In this document: one piece after another, positions 30,050 through 41,175 of the stretch | Numbering within the stretch: position 1 is the stretch's first letter | Layout: every line of letters starts with the position of its first letter | Assembly: GCA_947646735.1 (NCBI GenBank) | Contig: CANTFK010000077.1 | Coordinates: 1-64,000, forward strand | From: Peronospora farinosa | Taxonomy: Eukaryota > Oomycota > Peronosporomycetes > Peronosporales > Peronosporaceae | DNA: 64,000 bases | Direction: 5' to 3' | Notes under the pieces: model-generated | Database searches by the model: none | The model's input: only the letters and a program-made list of their open reading frames with translations | What the model was told of the DNA's origin: nothing | Position numbers and translations under genes: made by a program

Positions 30050-32027
30050 CTATGCTTTGTCCAGGATGTTTTCAGATGAAATCAGTGATCGCTCAAGCCG
30101 TGCCCGCAATGCATAACTGATCTCTCTGCTAATTTCCGAGCTAAAAGTTGCATCTTCGCTAGTGTTTGGTACGGCCCTGTGCAGCTTCCAGTCAAAGTTG
30201 TGCGTATTGACGTTCGCAGCAGCAGGTTGCAGCTCTATGCCTCCTCCCATAAGCGAGTTTCCGATCGTGAAGGCTGGTGGACTACTCGGTGGTGGGCCTA
30301 AATCGACCGCCCCGTTGCTTACTGTATCCTGGATAGTGTGTGAAGAAGTAGAACTTGTGTCTGATGTGGGGCAAGACGCCGTCATACTCATGCTTTTGCC
30401 ACTACCACTATCCTCGCTGGCCGAACTTGTGATTGAAACTAGTCGTCTATCCAGGCTAAGATGCGTCTTTAGCCCAAATTTCGGTACGCTGTTCAGGTCT
30501 TTGGCCGTCTCATTTCCTAGGTTGATCAAACTCGTCAATGACCCTGGTCTGTCCAGGCTAGGGTGTGTTCTTGGAAGGTCCAGCATCGACATGCTTCCGC
30601 CCGTAAGTGAGTTTTGGAGCAAAAACGATGGAATGGCATCCGGTGGCGGTCCAAGCGCGGTAACTGTGGCCTTAGTGCTATCCGCCATATCGGACACGTT
30701 GTTGCCTTCAACATTTACAGGAAACTTGGAATAACTTGGATGTTGAATTCCACCTCCCAAGAGCGAATTCTGTACAGTAAGAGATGGAGAAAAATCTGGT
30801 AGCGCCCCTAGTCTTGTCTCTGTCGAAGTGTTTCCATTGTTGTGTGTTGTCGCATAGAAATTTGACGGCTCAAGTCTGTAGACGCGAGCGCTGCTGTTTG
30901 TACTCTCACTCTCGCGATGCTTGTCATTTTGCTGATTCACGCTTTGACACGCTGATGACGCACGTCGAGCATGGTCAATCGCTGTCTGCAATGCAGACAG
31001 TGGATCAAACCAATAGTTTTTCATACCTTCGTTTGTCCTGCTGTGCGTCGTATCCGATGTTTTTGCCAATGTCGTCGTAATAGTCGAAGATGCCGAAATG
31101 TTGCTAGCGGCAGCATGTTCACCAGCTGAAGATAAAGTCGACGGTTGCACACGTGCACCCGTAGATAATTCATTCAGCGCAGAGCGATACAATGCTGAGG
31201 ACGACGCTAGCTGGTGTAGCGCCGACGTTAGTCCGATGGTCTGGTCTTCCAGCTGCCCTGCACACGACGACGTTTCTGCTGGTTGTGTCCCTCCTACTGG
31301 AAGGCTGTGAAGTCCACTTGATCCTGAAGAAGGGAAGTACGATCGCAGTAGTTCGCTCAGCACCTCTTGTCCTTCAGTATCATTGCGGACAAGCAATTGA
31401 TTCATCTTTGGCGGTAGGTCTACGCCTTTTTTATTCTTCGTATAGAATCTCACGTCCGGCAATTGTGATACAGACTTCGATGTTGTAGATGACGTCGACT
31501 TGGTTGTTCCAGAAGCTGCAGATTCCTCTGTGGACGAGGTCGCACGGGTCCTCATCGAATCATCCATGGAGCTACTGTGGCCACCTCTCTGCTTAATAGG
31601 TTGACGAAACTGCGGCTCATAGAAAATGGGTACATGTTTCCTATTAGGTCTTGGTTTTGGTGGTGAGTCTGAGATTAATTGTGGTTGTCTCGTTGCTCGT
31701 CGTTTTCTTGTCTTAGTGGACGTGGTAGAGGACAAAGTGTCCACCCCATTGTCTACAGGTTTCTGATCTTGTCGTAGGATCTTCACCTTAAGTGTCCCAC
31801 TCTCGACTTTGGCAGTAAAAGTGTTTTCTTTGTATTTGACTTTATTATCGCCTACTAACGCAAGAGAAGGAATTGAAAGTTAGGACGAGAAATAGGACGT
31901 CAGGTTATGGTTTGAATATGAAATTGCTATATAACAAAGCAAAGATCAAGAACGTGGAGATATGTATGCAATAGAACGTACGATGTAGTGCAGAGCAGAG
32001 CGATGTCCCAGCCGCAGATTCATCCAT
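30050..32027 (-). CDS. Serine-rich protein of unknown function with three internal LG-PP-NSL-GG motifs
   Basis: Two exons on - : 32027-31982 (MDESAAGTSLCSALH) and 31854-30050, joined across a 127-bp intron (GTACGT...GTTAG), 616 residues. The long ORF itself has no ATG at its 5' end (a GTG at 31786), which supports the upstream exon. After a short K/E segment (NKVKYKENTFTAKVESGTLKVKILR) comes a basic patch (TKTRKRRATRQ), perhaps nuclear targeting. The rest is Ser/Thr/Pro-rich and probably disordered. Three motifs of about 25 residues recur: LGALPDFSPSLTVQNSLLGGG, LGPPPDAIPSFLLQNSLTGGS and LGPPPSSPPAFTIGNSLMGGG. They may be linear binding motifs. I recognise no family. Confidence 0.68.
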
Positions 32028-32846
32028 GCTAACGATATTTGCAGAATGATGGTGATTGAAATCGATGTGTCACACACTGAAGCGATTTTGTACGACATCC
32101 AAGATTTAGCCTTCACCCTTCGCGTATACTTCACTTCTTCTATGTACGCTGATATAGTGCCTCGTATAATTTGTATTGTGACGTGCTCGAAGTCGAATAG
32201 GCGCATTGACTGTCAAATAGTCGCTTTATGTGTTTGCTGTTGGAGGAACAAAGACGTCTGATAGACTCACATGAACGCTGCGTGGGTGTGAGCAGCTGCA
32301 ATTTATCTGGTGTGGAGAACATTTTACCAATACTCTCATCGCTTTCCTTTCTCTGGTGGGGACTGTGTTGGCGGATCTTAATTTCAGCTGTTCGAACACT
32401 GTCTGACGATTTTATAGTACGAAGGAAGTCGCGCTCTTTTTATCCCGTCTGCGTAGAGATTAGTAAAAAAGCTGCATGGAGATGCTAATGTGCTTACATT
32501 GGTTCCAGTTTGGAGCGCAAAAGCTTGCTGCAATTCGTAAGAATACAAAGTGAGTATGCATTGCGCTGTACACTTCCTGATCAATTATTAATAATTGTCG
32601 CTTGCGGAATTGTAACATTAGCTCATTTAATGGTATTACTGCATGTCCTTCGTGACGAACAGTATTTCATACTCCACTTACGATCGCAAGCATATTCATG
32701 TCTTTAAATTAGAATCATGACGTCGTTTATCAGAGTATTCGGCCTGCTCTCCTCTGCGCTGTTTTCCTCTTGCTAGAAACAAAGGAGGCCCATCCTAATG
32801 AAGCCCAATGTTATAGTGTGCTGAATATGGTGAATAGCCGTCATAG
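32028..32846. other. Intergenic region, possible unassigned coding patches
   Basis: No gene is established. On - , about 32270-32395 reads openly with a charged, coding-like composition (around KMFSTPDKLQLLTPTQRS) and is followed by a GTGAGT donor-like site. Open frames also run through 32140-32260. I could not assemble a convincing exon chain. Confidence 0.35.
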
Positions 32847-33698
32847 CTACTCATGCTTCAGTGCGTGTTTACGCGTCTGTTTAAAGCTCTTCATAGCCCG
32901 TGACGTCTTGGTGATACGAATGAACCAATCTACAAAGCACATGGGCATCATAATCGCCACGACTTCGAGGACACTAAGAACGGACGGCAGTAGAACTCGC
33001 CACTGGTTTCTGCGTACAGCTTTGACAGTTTGGTCCGCCACAAATTCAGGCGTCAACCACTGTGTGAATAACGGGGGACTCACTCCTTCAAACATCCCGG
33101 TTGCAATGAATCCAGGACACACGATGGTTGTACGCACGCCAAAATGGCCCATAGCGTGCAGCTCCTGACGTAGACTGAGCATGAGCCCAATTGCAGCAGA
33201 TTTGCTTGCACCGTAGTCCACCATTCCAGGAGACCCAAAGATTCCTGCAGCACTAGCCACTGACACAATGTGCCCCTTGTCTCTCTGTATCATCATCGGT
33301 AGAAAAACTTTAATGGACCAAAAATGTGACATTGCATTCACTGCAAATGTACGCTCGATCATGACGTCCGAGGACTCGAGCAAAGGGCGACCATTGACAA
33401 TACCGGCATTATTAATTAAGAGGTCGACTGCTTGATACTTGTCCAGTATTTCATGACCAATCGTATACACTTTGTCTCGATCTGTCACGTCTATGTTATA
33501 AAATTGTGCGGTACCACCAGTTGCTTGAATCTGGTCCACCAATTGATGACCTAACTCGGTGTGCATGTCCCATATCACGACAACAGCCCCAAGTGAAGCG
33601 AAACGAAGCGCCAAGAGACGTCCGAGACCCATGGCACCACCAGTGATGACGACGACGTCACCTTTGACGGGTTTTTGAGGCCAGATCCAATTGAACAT
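32847..33698 (-). CDS. Short-chain dehydrogenase/reductase, SDR16C-like (retinol/17-beta-HSD11 type)
   Basis: 283 residues, classical SDR. Cofactor motif TGGAMGLGRLLA near residue 20; an acidic residue at the end of beta-2 (IWDMH) suggests NAD. DVTDRDKVY precedes the stabilising NNAGIV. The catalytic Ser is in HIVSVASAAG, with YGASK carrying Tyr and Lys. The segment NAMSHFWSIKVFLPMM and CPGFIATGMFEGV are typical of the SDR16C/RDH10-DHRS-HSD17B11 group, which oxidises lipophilic alcohols at ER or lipid-droplet membranes. The C-terminal hydrophobic segment (PSVLSVLEVVAIMMPMCFVDWF) and basic tail (KSFKQTRKHALKHE) fit membrane attachment. The substrate is unknown. Confidence 0.92.
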   Translation of the reverse strand: MFNWIWPQKPVKGDVVVITGGAMGLGRLLALRFASLGAVVVIWDMHTELGHQLVDQIQATGGTAQFYNIDVTDRDKVYTIGHEILDKYQAVDLLINNAGIVNGRPLLESSDVMIERTFAVNAMSHFWSIKVFLPMMIQRDKGHIVSVASAAGIFGSPGMVDYGASKSAAIGLMLSLRQELHAMGHFGVRTTIVCPGFIATGMFEGVSPPLFTQWLTPEFVADQTVKAVRRNQWRVLLPSVLSVLEVVAIMMPMCFVDWFIRITKTSRAMKSFKQTRKHALKHE

Positions 33699-34159
33699 GG
33701 TAGGATGAGGTCAAATATAATGGACGCGAGGAGGTGACGTCGTGGTAAAGAGAAGTTGAAGTTGCGTGTCAAGAATATTTGGGGTAGGATAATAGAAGAA
33801 TAGGGAGAGATGACCTCTTTCAGTGGGATATTGGATTCAACTACCGCCAGAGTTGACGTGTTTTCAACGTGCAAATCACTAAATAGGTCCGTGAAACCGC
33901 AATATTATATTGCTGTGATATAACAGTGACGTCCCCAGAACATCGACACAACTGCAATAAAACTGACAAACATAATATGTGGGTCAACCCGCTTGCAAAC
34001 CCGTGTGTAAACCCTACAACCTCCCTACGTCTTCTTTATCTCTTTTCATCCAATAATATACTCTTATTTTTCCCTCGTAAGCTATTGCTCTCTTAGTCCT
34101 AATTAGTAGCCAAAGGCCCACCGCAGCCCGCGCGCATCCATTCCTCTCTCTCTTTCTCC
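33699..34159. other. Divergent promoter region, SDR and PHD/CW gene
   Basis: About 460 bp with no coding signal. A pyrimidine-rich stretch (34130-34158) immediately precedes the + strand ATG. Confidence 0.4.
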
Positions 34160-37100
34160 ATGGTGGACTCGGATCTGAGCTCTGGATCATGCAGCAGCTC
34201 CAGCTCTGACTCTGTCTTGATACGCGTGCCGCTGGATCAGAAACGACGCAAGAAATTGCGTGCGCAGTTGCAAGAAGACCAGCGTCGGCAACGTGAACGT
34301 CAGTCGTCTTTTGCGGCTTCTTCAAGTCAAAAAGCGCGCTCGAAGCCACTCAAAACTGAGCCAGACATTGAAAGGATTAAAGTAAGCTATCTTTTGTCGT
34401 TTGCCGGATGTTTAAACGTGTGTTTTAACGTAAGAATTGATGTTTTTTAATTGTGATTAGGGTGAGCACATTTGCGTCGTCTGTGAGCAAGAAGGTGACG
34501 ATCTCGTCGTTTGTGTGGGTCCCTGTATCTCCGCTTTTCATGTGGACTGTCTACCGACCAATAGCGGTGCTGTTGAAGCTCAGAATGAGGCCTGGTTGTG
34601 TCCAAACTGCAAGAACAAGACCCACGCCTGCTTTCATTGCAAACGGACGGGTATTGAGATGCTAGCAGACGATACACCAGCCACAACGAGCTCTGAATCT
34701 ATAAAGAGACCCGTTCGTAAATGCCGTGCACTGTCATGTGGTAAATTCTACCATCAAGAGTGTATCACACAGTTCCCATTGGCCAGAATCGCTATCAACA
34801 CGCATTTCATTTGTCCATTGCACACGTGTGCAGGCTGCAATCAATCGGGTGCACAACAAGAAGCTGTGAGGTGCATGAGGTGTCCGGTGGCTTATCATGC
34901 GCGTTGTTTGCCGTCGAACTGTGTGCGGCAGATCTCGTCCAAGTTGATTATCTGTCCGAAACATGGAGGGGGATCGATAGATACAGAGAACAGGATAGAG
35001 TGTGATGGTGTGGAGAATGAGGGAAAAGTGGCGATGAAGAATACGGTGTATAAGCACGTGAGTGACGTGCAAGTGCAGCAGACAGAGAATGAGGACGAAG
35101 TAATGTCAGAAGCATCGGTCGTCAGTGTGAGCAGTGCGAGGAAGAAGGAGAAGAAGCGAGAAAAGCGTGACAAGAAGAAGAAGAAGAAGAAGAAAAAGAA
35201 AGACAAACATGGTGGACATAATGACAATAGGGATGAAGATGGTGGTGGAAAGAAGCGAAAGCGAAGCAAGAGAGAATCACTGGAAGCAAGTGGAAGTAGT
35301 AATTGTCAGCGTGCGGGTATGGGTAGTCCTTTGACTCCGTCTAGCCGCCGCACGGGCCTTACAGTCGCTACATCATCTATTCGATCTGCAGAAGCACGGG
35401 CATCTAGATCACCGACGTCGTCATTGGCGCTTTTTGATAGTCCTACGATGGCTACTAAGCGGATACAAGAGCGTCTGGAAGAGGCATTAGGACAGAGCGA
35501 CGATGACGATGATGATTCTGATTCTGATGCCTCGATGTGCAGTCCCTTGTTAAAGAAGAAGCGCTCTAGCTATCATAAAAGTAGCAAGCAGAGAGATTTT
35601 CGATCGATGTCTCTAAGTGCGAATTGGGTCGTGAAGGAGGAGCGCTCTGGTTCGGGTGCATCATCGATGATGGACCAATATGAAGCCAACGAAGCGACCA
35701 AATACCTAGTTTCTTCCTCTCCGGTGCCAGTAAGCCCATCGGGTGATAGAAACTCATCAGCAGCTCGATCGTCTGCAGAGGAGGATACACCACGGTCGAA
35801 AGGCAAACGTAAGAGAGATCGGCAAGCAGGATATAAGGAGGATGCTAGCGTTATCCTGGAGCAACTACAATCTACTGAAGGTACTATGAAGCTAGAAACT
35901 CCGAAGTCACCATCATCCAGTGCACTTATCCCATCGTCATCGAGTGTTGCGACAGCAAGCTTGGTGCTCAAACATATACCTAGTGAAGACGATGATGACG
36001 GCAATGAAGGTGCTGCTGAGTCTGCGACGTCGCCTGCGAATGCAACACTAAGGACCGTTAAGGCCAGCAGTTATAGTAAGAAGAGGAGGAAGTCTAAGGC
36101 AAAACGAGAAGTACAGCGCGTGCAAAGAAGGGTATCTAGTGAAGAGGAGGAAGAAGAAGGGACCGAGGCGAAATGGGTCCAATGCGACAGCTGCAAGAAG
36201 TGGCGGACAGTGCCGAGAGATTTTGATTTGGATGCCATGCCCAAGCACTGGTACTGCAACATGAACACATGGGACGCACGATTCGCGTCTTGTGCCGTTG
36301 CTGAGGAAGTGGTTAAGGAAAACCTGTCTCCTCAAGCAGGCAAGAGAAGATACAAACTCAAGAATTCCAAATCTGCAGCACGTAGTGCAGGAGATGACGG
36401 TGGCTACTCTTCCTCGGAATCAGGTCCCTTGAAAAGGTGCGGAGGATCTTTCAAGAAATCGATTTCCGACATGACTATGCAAGAAGAAAAGGATAAAAGC
36501 TCTAGGTCGAAAAACAAGGACAAAACGACTAAAAAGCGCAAGATTACGAAACAAATTAAGGAGAAATACCGCGAGGTCAAATGGGTCCAATGCGAGAGCA
36601 CACAATGTGGTAAGTGGCGCATCGTCCCAACATCGATTGATTTTGATCGGTTGCCAGCGGTTTGGTACTGCCATCTCAATACTTGGGCTCCTGATCTAGC
36701 CAAGTGCAGTGCACCCAACCCCGCGGAGGTTGATGTGTTTTTGCTAAAACAGACGAAGAAGGAAGGCCGCCCATCCAAAAAAGCAACACGGGCGTCTTTA
36801 TCGACAGGAGACGCAGCATCAGCAATATCTGTGTCGATTGCTTCGGTTGCTTCGGATGTTTCGGGTGTTTCGGGTGTTGGCATGACACCGACATCTCCTG
36901 TTAGTGATTTTACAAACCTTGGCAAATTGAAGCACGGAAAAGGCTCAAATGTGGCGTTGTCAGGGTCAGGAAATGTAGTGTCAATTATGGAAGGAATCAA
37001 GAACGGCAATAGCAACAACGTAGACGGCGGTGGTGTAGGTCACTCTACGAAAGGAAGAGGAGCGAGGGGGCACAATAACAATAGCAGCGGGAGTTCTAGT

Positions 37101-38003
37101 GGCATCAAGAAAACAGTGCTGGAGTGGGCTCAGTGTGAAAAGTGCAACAAGTGGCGCAAGTTGCCACAACATATTAAATCATCGACTCTACCCGATAAAT
37201 GGTACTGCTCAATGAACCACTGGGATCCAACACATGCTAAATGTAGCGTACCGGAGGAAACAGATCAGGAGCCTCTACCTCTGCCACCTCACCCGGGTTC
37301 GCAGTGGCACAAGGGAGGACACAAGGGCCAGCGTCCTAGACGAGGCAAGCTGAGCTATTCGGAACTGCTGTATGGTAGTACGGGGCAACTACGGAAGGCA
37401 TACACGGAAGAATCTTCTATATTGTCTTTTGAGTACGAAGGCGTGACATACCATCGCGATGGTCAGTATAAACACAGCAGCATGTATGTGTCTCCAGCAG
37501 CGATGGAGGCGGCAGCTACGATGGCAGGGTGGAGTGGCAGTGATCGAGTGAAGCGAGAAACTACCTGCAGTCATGACGCTGCAAGGGGCAGCAGTTTAAT
37601 GATTAGTGCCGTATCAGCAGTGAATTCTCAGGCGAGTGTCGATCATGTGGCTGCATTAATACTTGAAAGTATGGATTTACGTCGACGTCGCAGTGTTTCA
37701 GAGCTCTTCAATGCTGTCAATTCAGGAAACGTTGCATCAGAAACTGCTCCGACTGGCCTCGCATCGTTGGCAGTCGTCACTGCTGCTTTGGGTCAACTGG
37801 AACATCGTGGCTTGGTCGTGAAAGTGACCGAACTATCCTCGGATAACGAAGAAGATGAGCCATCTAGAGCAGAGGCGCTTTTTCATGGACCATTTTCTTT
37901 GCCTACTCATTACCGCAAGGTGCCTACGAGGCCTTTGAAAGCTTCTAAATTCTGGAAGTTTGGCACCAACGTTGTGGCGCTCTCACCAGTAAAGGATGCG
38001 TAA
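34160..38003 (+). CDS. Chromatin reader with N-terminal PHD fingers and three CW domains
   Basis: Exons 34160-34381 and 34461-38003 (79-bp intron, GTAAGC...TTAG), 1254 residues. Exon 2 opens with a PHD finger (CVVCEQEGDDLVVC...FHVDC...WLCPNC), followed by further Cys/His clusters (CFHCKRTG, CRALSCGKFYHQEC, CAGCNQSG...VRCMRCPVAYHARC...ICPKH), like the tandem PHD array of NSD proteins. A Lys-rich run follows. Then three CW zinc fingers: WVQCDSCKKWRTVP...WYC, WVQCESTQCGKWRIVP...WYC and WAQCEKCNKWRKLP...WYC. CW and PHD modules read histone H3 lysine methylation. There is no SET domain, although the C-terminal about 250 residues (winged-helix-like LILESMDLRRRRSVSELF) are conserved-looking. Nuclear role inferred. 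Confidence 0.88.
35165..35206 (+). repeat. AAG-rich microsatellite encoding poly-lysine
   Basis: A run of AAG/AAA codons inside the PHD/CW gene encodes about ten consecutive Lys between REKRD and DKHGG. Slippage-prone. Confidence 0.75.
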
Positions 38004-38282
38004 CGCAGTGGCTACATGGCGTAGATTATGTCGGCCTTAAAAAAGTCGAACAGAACAATTAAATATAAGTGGGCTTTATATATTAGATGGACTAACAATT
38101 ATGTTACGAAGACATGAATTATATTAATTTGTTTGGAATACTTGAAAGAACATAATTTTAATTGCACGAAATAAATTGGACACTAGTCATTATAAATCAA
38201 TTAATTAAATACTAGGAGATAAGTGCGATTAACAGCCAATCATCATCACCAGATAAAGTCTGAATCAGGTGCATCAAGGCTC

Positions 38283-40096
38283 ATGGACGACAGCGGTCTT
38301 GTTGAAGTGGAGGTAGAGATTTCTCCTGGTCCTTTAGGAATTATCTTGAACAAAGACACTCTAAACCTCCCTTTTCTCAAAGATTTTACAATGCTGTTAC
38401 CATCAGACCCATTACAGCGCGGGGCAGTAGAGCTCAGTGGTCGAGTACCGGTGGGTAGTCACTTTATCGCAGTGAATGATTGTAATTTCATCGAATCAGA
38501 TCTGAGTTTCGAAGCAGTGAATCAAATGCTGCGTGAGACAAGTCACTTGCAACGAACGTTAAAGTTTTACGTTCCAGAACACTTAAAAACCGAGGAGAGC
38601 AACAAAATTGTGTCTATAAGTCATCGATTTGTATCCAAGAGAGACTCGCGATCAAAAGGAGAAGAGAGTGAGGGAGAAGAATCTGATGACAATGTTCAGT
38701 TGCATTCGAAGCAAGTGACTCAGACGCAGATGAGCAATAGCAACTTGTTGTTGACTGAGCCATTATCACCCAGGAGAGGGTCATCACTTAAAGAGAAAGA
38801 AGACGAAGAATTTGAGGAGGAAAAGGAAGAACCTGAAGAAGAGAAAGAAGAGGTCAAGAAAATGATGACTGAGACGGTGTGTACGTCGGTACAAGATTCG
38901 ACAGATGAAAGGATTGTGACGGAAGCACGAGTTGGACGCGTTCTGGTTCGAACTTGCATGGATCGTCTAACTTGCCCATGGCAAGCAATGTCATGGTTGA
39001 AAAAGTACAAGAAGAAGTGCCTACTGAGCAACCGCTGCAAATCTCATCGAAGGATTTACAGCCAACATCACCTTCTCCTCATAAGCTGGTGCTGAAAATC
39101 GATAAACGTCCTCCCTCGCTGCCGACGAAATTGTCGTTTGGTACGATGGCAGCTCTGGCAGAAACTCGCCATTTCGATAGTGATGACTCAAGTGACGATG
39201 AAAATGATACCGACGGAGGGATGGATACAGATAATCAAGGGAGCAGCAGGGATGTAAGGTGCAAACCTTTTGATGATGTCGACGCAGCGTATGTGACTGT
39301 AGTTGCTCCTCCTGGTCCATTGGGACTTAACTTGGACGGTGATGCAATGGATCGCGCTGTTGTACTGGGGTTTGCCAAGTTGCGTGACGGATCCAAAGGC
39401 CCATTGGAGCGCAATGGAAATATTGTATATGGGTCGGTTCTTGTTCGTATCAACGGGGAAGATGTTTCACGCGCATCGCTAAATGAAGTGCGTATGAAAC
39501 TAAACGAGCTAGTTCAACGACCTCGCACCCTAGTGTTCCGTCTGCCAGACAGAAAACAGCAAGACTGCCCTCATGTATCGCGTAACCCTGCCTTGCGACG
39601 AGTGCCTTCGCTCCCTCTGCTTGAGGAAGATTTCGACAAACGCCGAAAGCTTGAGCTATCGCTAGTGATGCACTATGACAAGCCAGTTCTAAGCCGTCGC
39701 GAATGCTGGTTCTGTGTTGACATCGAATGGATGGCTCGATGGGTAAACTTTGTTGCTCGAGGTGGGCCTGAACCAGGTCCGATCACCAACGAAGTATTGC
39801 TGCACCCAAACTGGCGCAAGATGTTAGCTCACGATACTCCTGGTCGACCTGACACAGCGCGAGATGGATTGGTTCTTTTGAAAGATTATCGGGTGGTATC
39901 ACCGATGGTATGGTGTTTGTTGGCTGAACTGCATGGTCCAGGTGAGGCACCCTTGCTTGCACGCTACACTATGGACATCCACGCTGAAGCGCTGAGCGAC
40001 AGAGAGATACGCCTTATAATCGAAGTGCTGCTGCTCAAAGCTACCGTGCTTGTGAATGACCTTCGTGACAAGTGTCTTGTTCGTTCAAGCAAATAG
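38283..40096 (+). CDS. PDZ-like, PDZ-like, DUSP-domain protein (frame broken once)
   Basis: Two overlapping frames carry one protein. Frame 1 from ATG 38283 to about 38900 holds a PDZ-like domain (VEVEISPGPLGIILNK...VGSHFIAVNDCNF...RTLKFYVP) and an acidic linker. Frame 2 from about 38905 to 40096 holds more linker, a second PDZ-like domain (VTVVAPPGPLGLNLDG...YGSVLVRINGEDV...RTLVFRLP) and a C-terminal DUSP domain (CWFCVDIEWMARWVNFV...PGPITNEVLL...LKDYRVVSPMVWCLLAELHG), a module best known from ubiquitin proteases; no protease domain follows. The frame shift lies between about 38900 and 38990. No intron with matching phase and reasonable size was found, so either an indel (real or assembly) or an unusual intron is needed. 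Confidence 0.75.
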
Positions 40097-41175
40097 CGCT
40101 AATATCGGTAACACATGTGCATCCTGCTGTTGTTGTTGGCCTGCCTATCGAACTCGTACGAGGATTTAACATTCTTCCTGTCTCGTGTATAGTAGAGGAT
40201 AAAGCTTCATCACCGCACGGATGCCACTGTCAAACATTGTTTTGTGAGGCGAATAAAGATGTAGATCGGAAACAGAGTTTCACTAACTTACTAGATTACC
40301 AATTTTCTATTACAGTCATCCGTTCGGTATCGCTGCGCGCTTAGAGTACAGTATTTGCATGGTTTTCGATTTGGGCTAACTTTTTGTCGATACAACCAGA
40401 ATTAAAGAATACATGTAGCGGGGCGTTTTTTTATGGCGAGTATTTGATCTATCACTTTATTAGATAAAAAATTGCTGAAGGCCGTTTTTAGCGTCTTCGG
40501 GACCAGAAAAAAATATTCAGCAAGTATCAGTAAAGGCAGTATCATTTTAGGCAAGCTTTTAAGCTCTTAGCCAAGCGTGCATACCGGTACTGCTACTGGT
40601 ATTGTATCAAACAAACTCAATAAACCCTCTATCGTGGTTTTTTATTCAAATACATGTACCACATACAGTACTGTACCCTATAAATTTTACTTCGTCAAAA
40701 ACATACAAATTTCTAAACTAGCTAACAAGCAAGAGGGATCTATTGATGATACTGGACAAAATTAAGTACATGTCGCTTTTAAATCGTCAATTTGAAATTC
40801 CAAAGCATAGACACAATGCACGCCACGCTCAGATCGTCATAGCAGCTGGTGCGTTGCTAAAGGGTGTAATGGCAGACTCTTTTTACAGTAATTATGACAT
40901 GATACTATCGATCATGTAGATAGATACAATAATTTCAACAAATTTAGTGTCGGCGGCCTTCAGGACGTGCAAGTAAAAGCTGTTTTCATACTAAAACCAC
41001 GACATTACACATGTTGAATACTACGGAAGTCCATCTAGCACTTCATTCCGTACCCTTGCGTGTCTTGCCTCCTAGGACAAACGACATTTCTGACCTTGTA
41101 CTTGAAGTCTTATGTATAAACGACCTCATACTAAGACCCCACATCAATGCTTCATTACTTCTTATCAACATCATC
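40097..41175. other. Intergenic region
   Basis: AT-rich, no gene seen. The ORF upstream of the carbonic anhydrase start (from 41011) is in frame with it but has no signal-like sequence and is probably 5' leader. Confidence 0.45.

Noticed and set aside
30162..30734. 190-codon + ORF starting with a hydrophobic segment
   Set aside because: Antisense to the serine-rich protein gene, which has codon-periodic repeats and a supported first exon.
31786..31786. Start of the serine-rich protein at this position
   Set aside because: The codon is GTG and the frame stays open upstream to a good acceptor; an upstream exon with ATG at 32027 joins in phase.
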